A DNA stretch of 5,659 nt. It comes from STD1-204 sp041649895. GTDB lineage: Bacteria > Patescibacteriota > Minisyncoccia > Minisyncoccales > Minisyncoccaceae. This document shows positions 5,643 through 5,659 of this stretch, piece after piece. The notes below the pieces were generated by a model. It did no database searches, was not told the origin of the DNA, and was given only the letters and a program-made list of their open reading frames with translations. The DNA is taken from positions 1 to 5,659 of the forward strand of contig JBAZMG010000060.1 in NCBI GenBank assembly GCA_041649895.1, in the 5' to 3' direction. The position numbers and the translations under genes were made by a program. Every line of letters starts with the position of its first letter. The first letter of the stretch is position 1.

Positions 5643-5659
5643 CATAAAATAGACACATA
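5643..5659. other. Flank beyond the IS right end, unassigned
   Basis: Seventeen bases remain outside the IS. They do not repeat the sequence next to the left IS end. Read in the frame that would continue into the cas4 remnant they give CVYFM, which does not resemble the expected Cas4 segment. The stretch is too short to identify. Confidence 0.5.

Noticed and set aside
3584..5647. Plus-strand open frames of 71-94 codons opposite istB and istA
   Set aside because: They lie antisense to well-supported IS21 genes and show no recognisable domain; they are shadows.
3051..5647. ATAA on both sides of the IS as a 4-bp target-site duplication
   Set aside because: The two copies lie at unequal distances from the TGAT ends (2 bp and 1 bp), so they do not flank the element symmetrically, and a 4-bp AT-rich match is expected by chance.

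Overview
The window holds the adaptation end of a type I (probably I-B) CRISPR-Cas locus, interrupted by a complete IS21-family insertion sequence. Every gene and the array read on the minus strand. In transcription order, from high to low coordinates, they are: 17 bp of unidentified flank, the IS (istA, istB), the 3' part of cas4, cas1, cas2, a CRISPR leader, and a CRISPR array that runs off the left edge. The style of Cas1, Cas2 and Cas4, the 30-nt repeat ending in ATTGAAAC, the moderately AT-rich composition, weak or absent Shine-Dalgarno sites before the cas genes, and promoter-like TTTG / TAnnTTTG strings all suggest a Bacteroidota member (Bacteroides or Prevotella type). This is inference; no marker gene fixes the taxon.

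Region by region. Positions 1-1234 are the array: 19 identical repeats, 18 complete spacers of 34-37 nt and a partial spacer at the edge, with one repeat-spacer unit tandemly duplicated. Positions 1235-1461 are the AT-rich leader. It carries four copies of a TCGACAA(C/T) motif, a 9-bp inverted repeat, and a terminator-like hairpin with a U-tract that stops 16 bp short of the first repeat. Positions 1462-2738 contain cas2, cas1 and the tail end of cas4, tightly packed (6-bp gap between cas4 and cas1, TAATG overlap between cas1 and cas2). Positions 2736-3056 are a cas4 remnant of 106 codons that lacks its N-terminal part. Positions 3057-5642 are the IS, with imperfect terminal inverted repeats and regularly spaced GGTACC-centred repeats at both ends. 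Positions 5643-5659 are flanking sequence that neither forms a target-site duplication nor resembles the missing part of cas4.

How the parts work together: Cas1 and Cas2 form the spacer integrase, and Cas4 normally trims prespacers and selects those with a correct PAM. Here Cas1 and Cas2 look intact while Cas4 is cut in half. The locus may therefore still integrate spacers but with altered PAM choice and orientation, and cas1-cas2 may now depend on read-through from istAB. The interference genes (cas3, cas5, cas7, cas8b, cas6) are not in the window. Nothing here is a new gene system. The points most worth pursuing are the leader architecture and the IS-cas4 junction.
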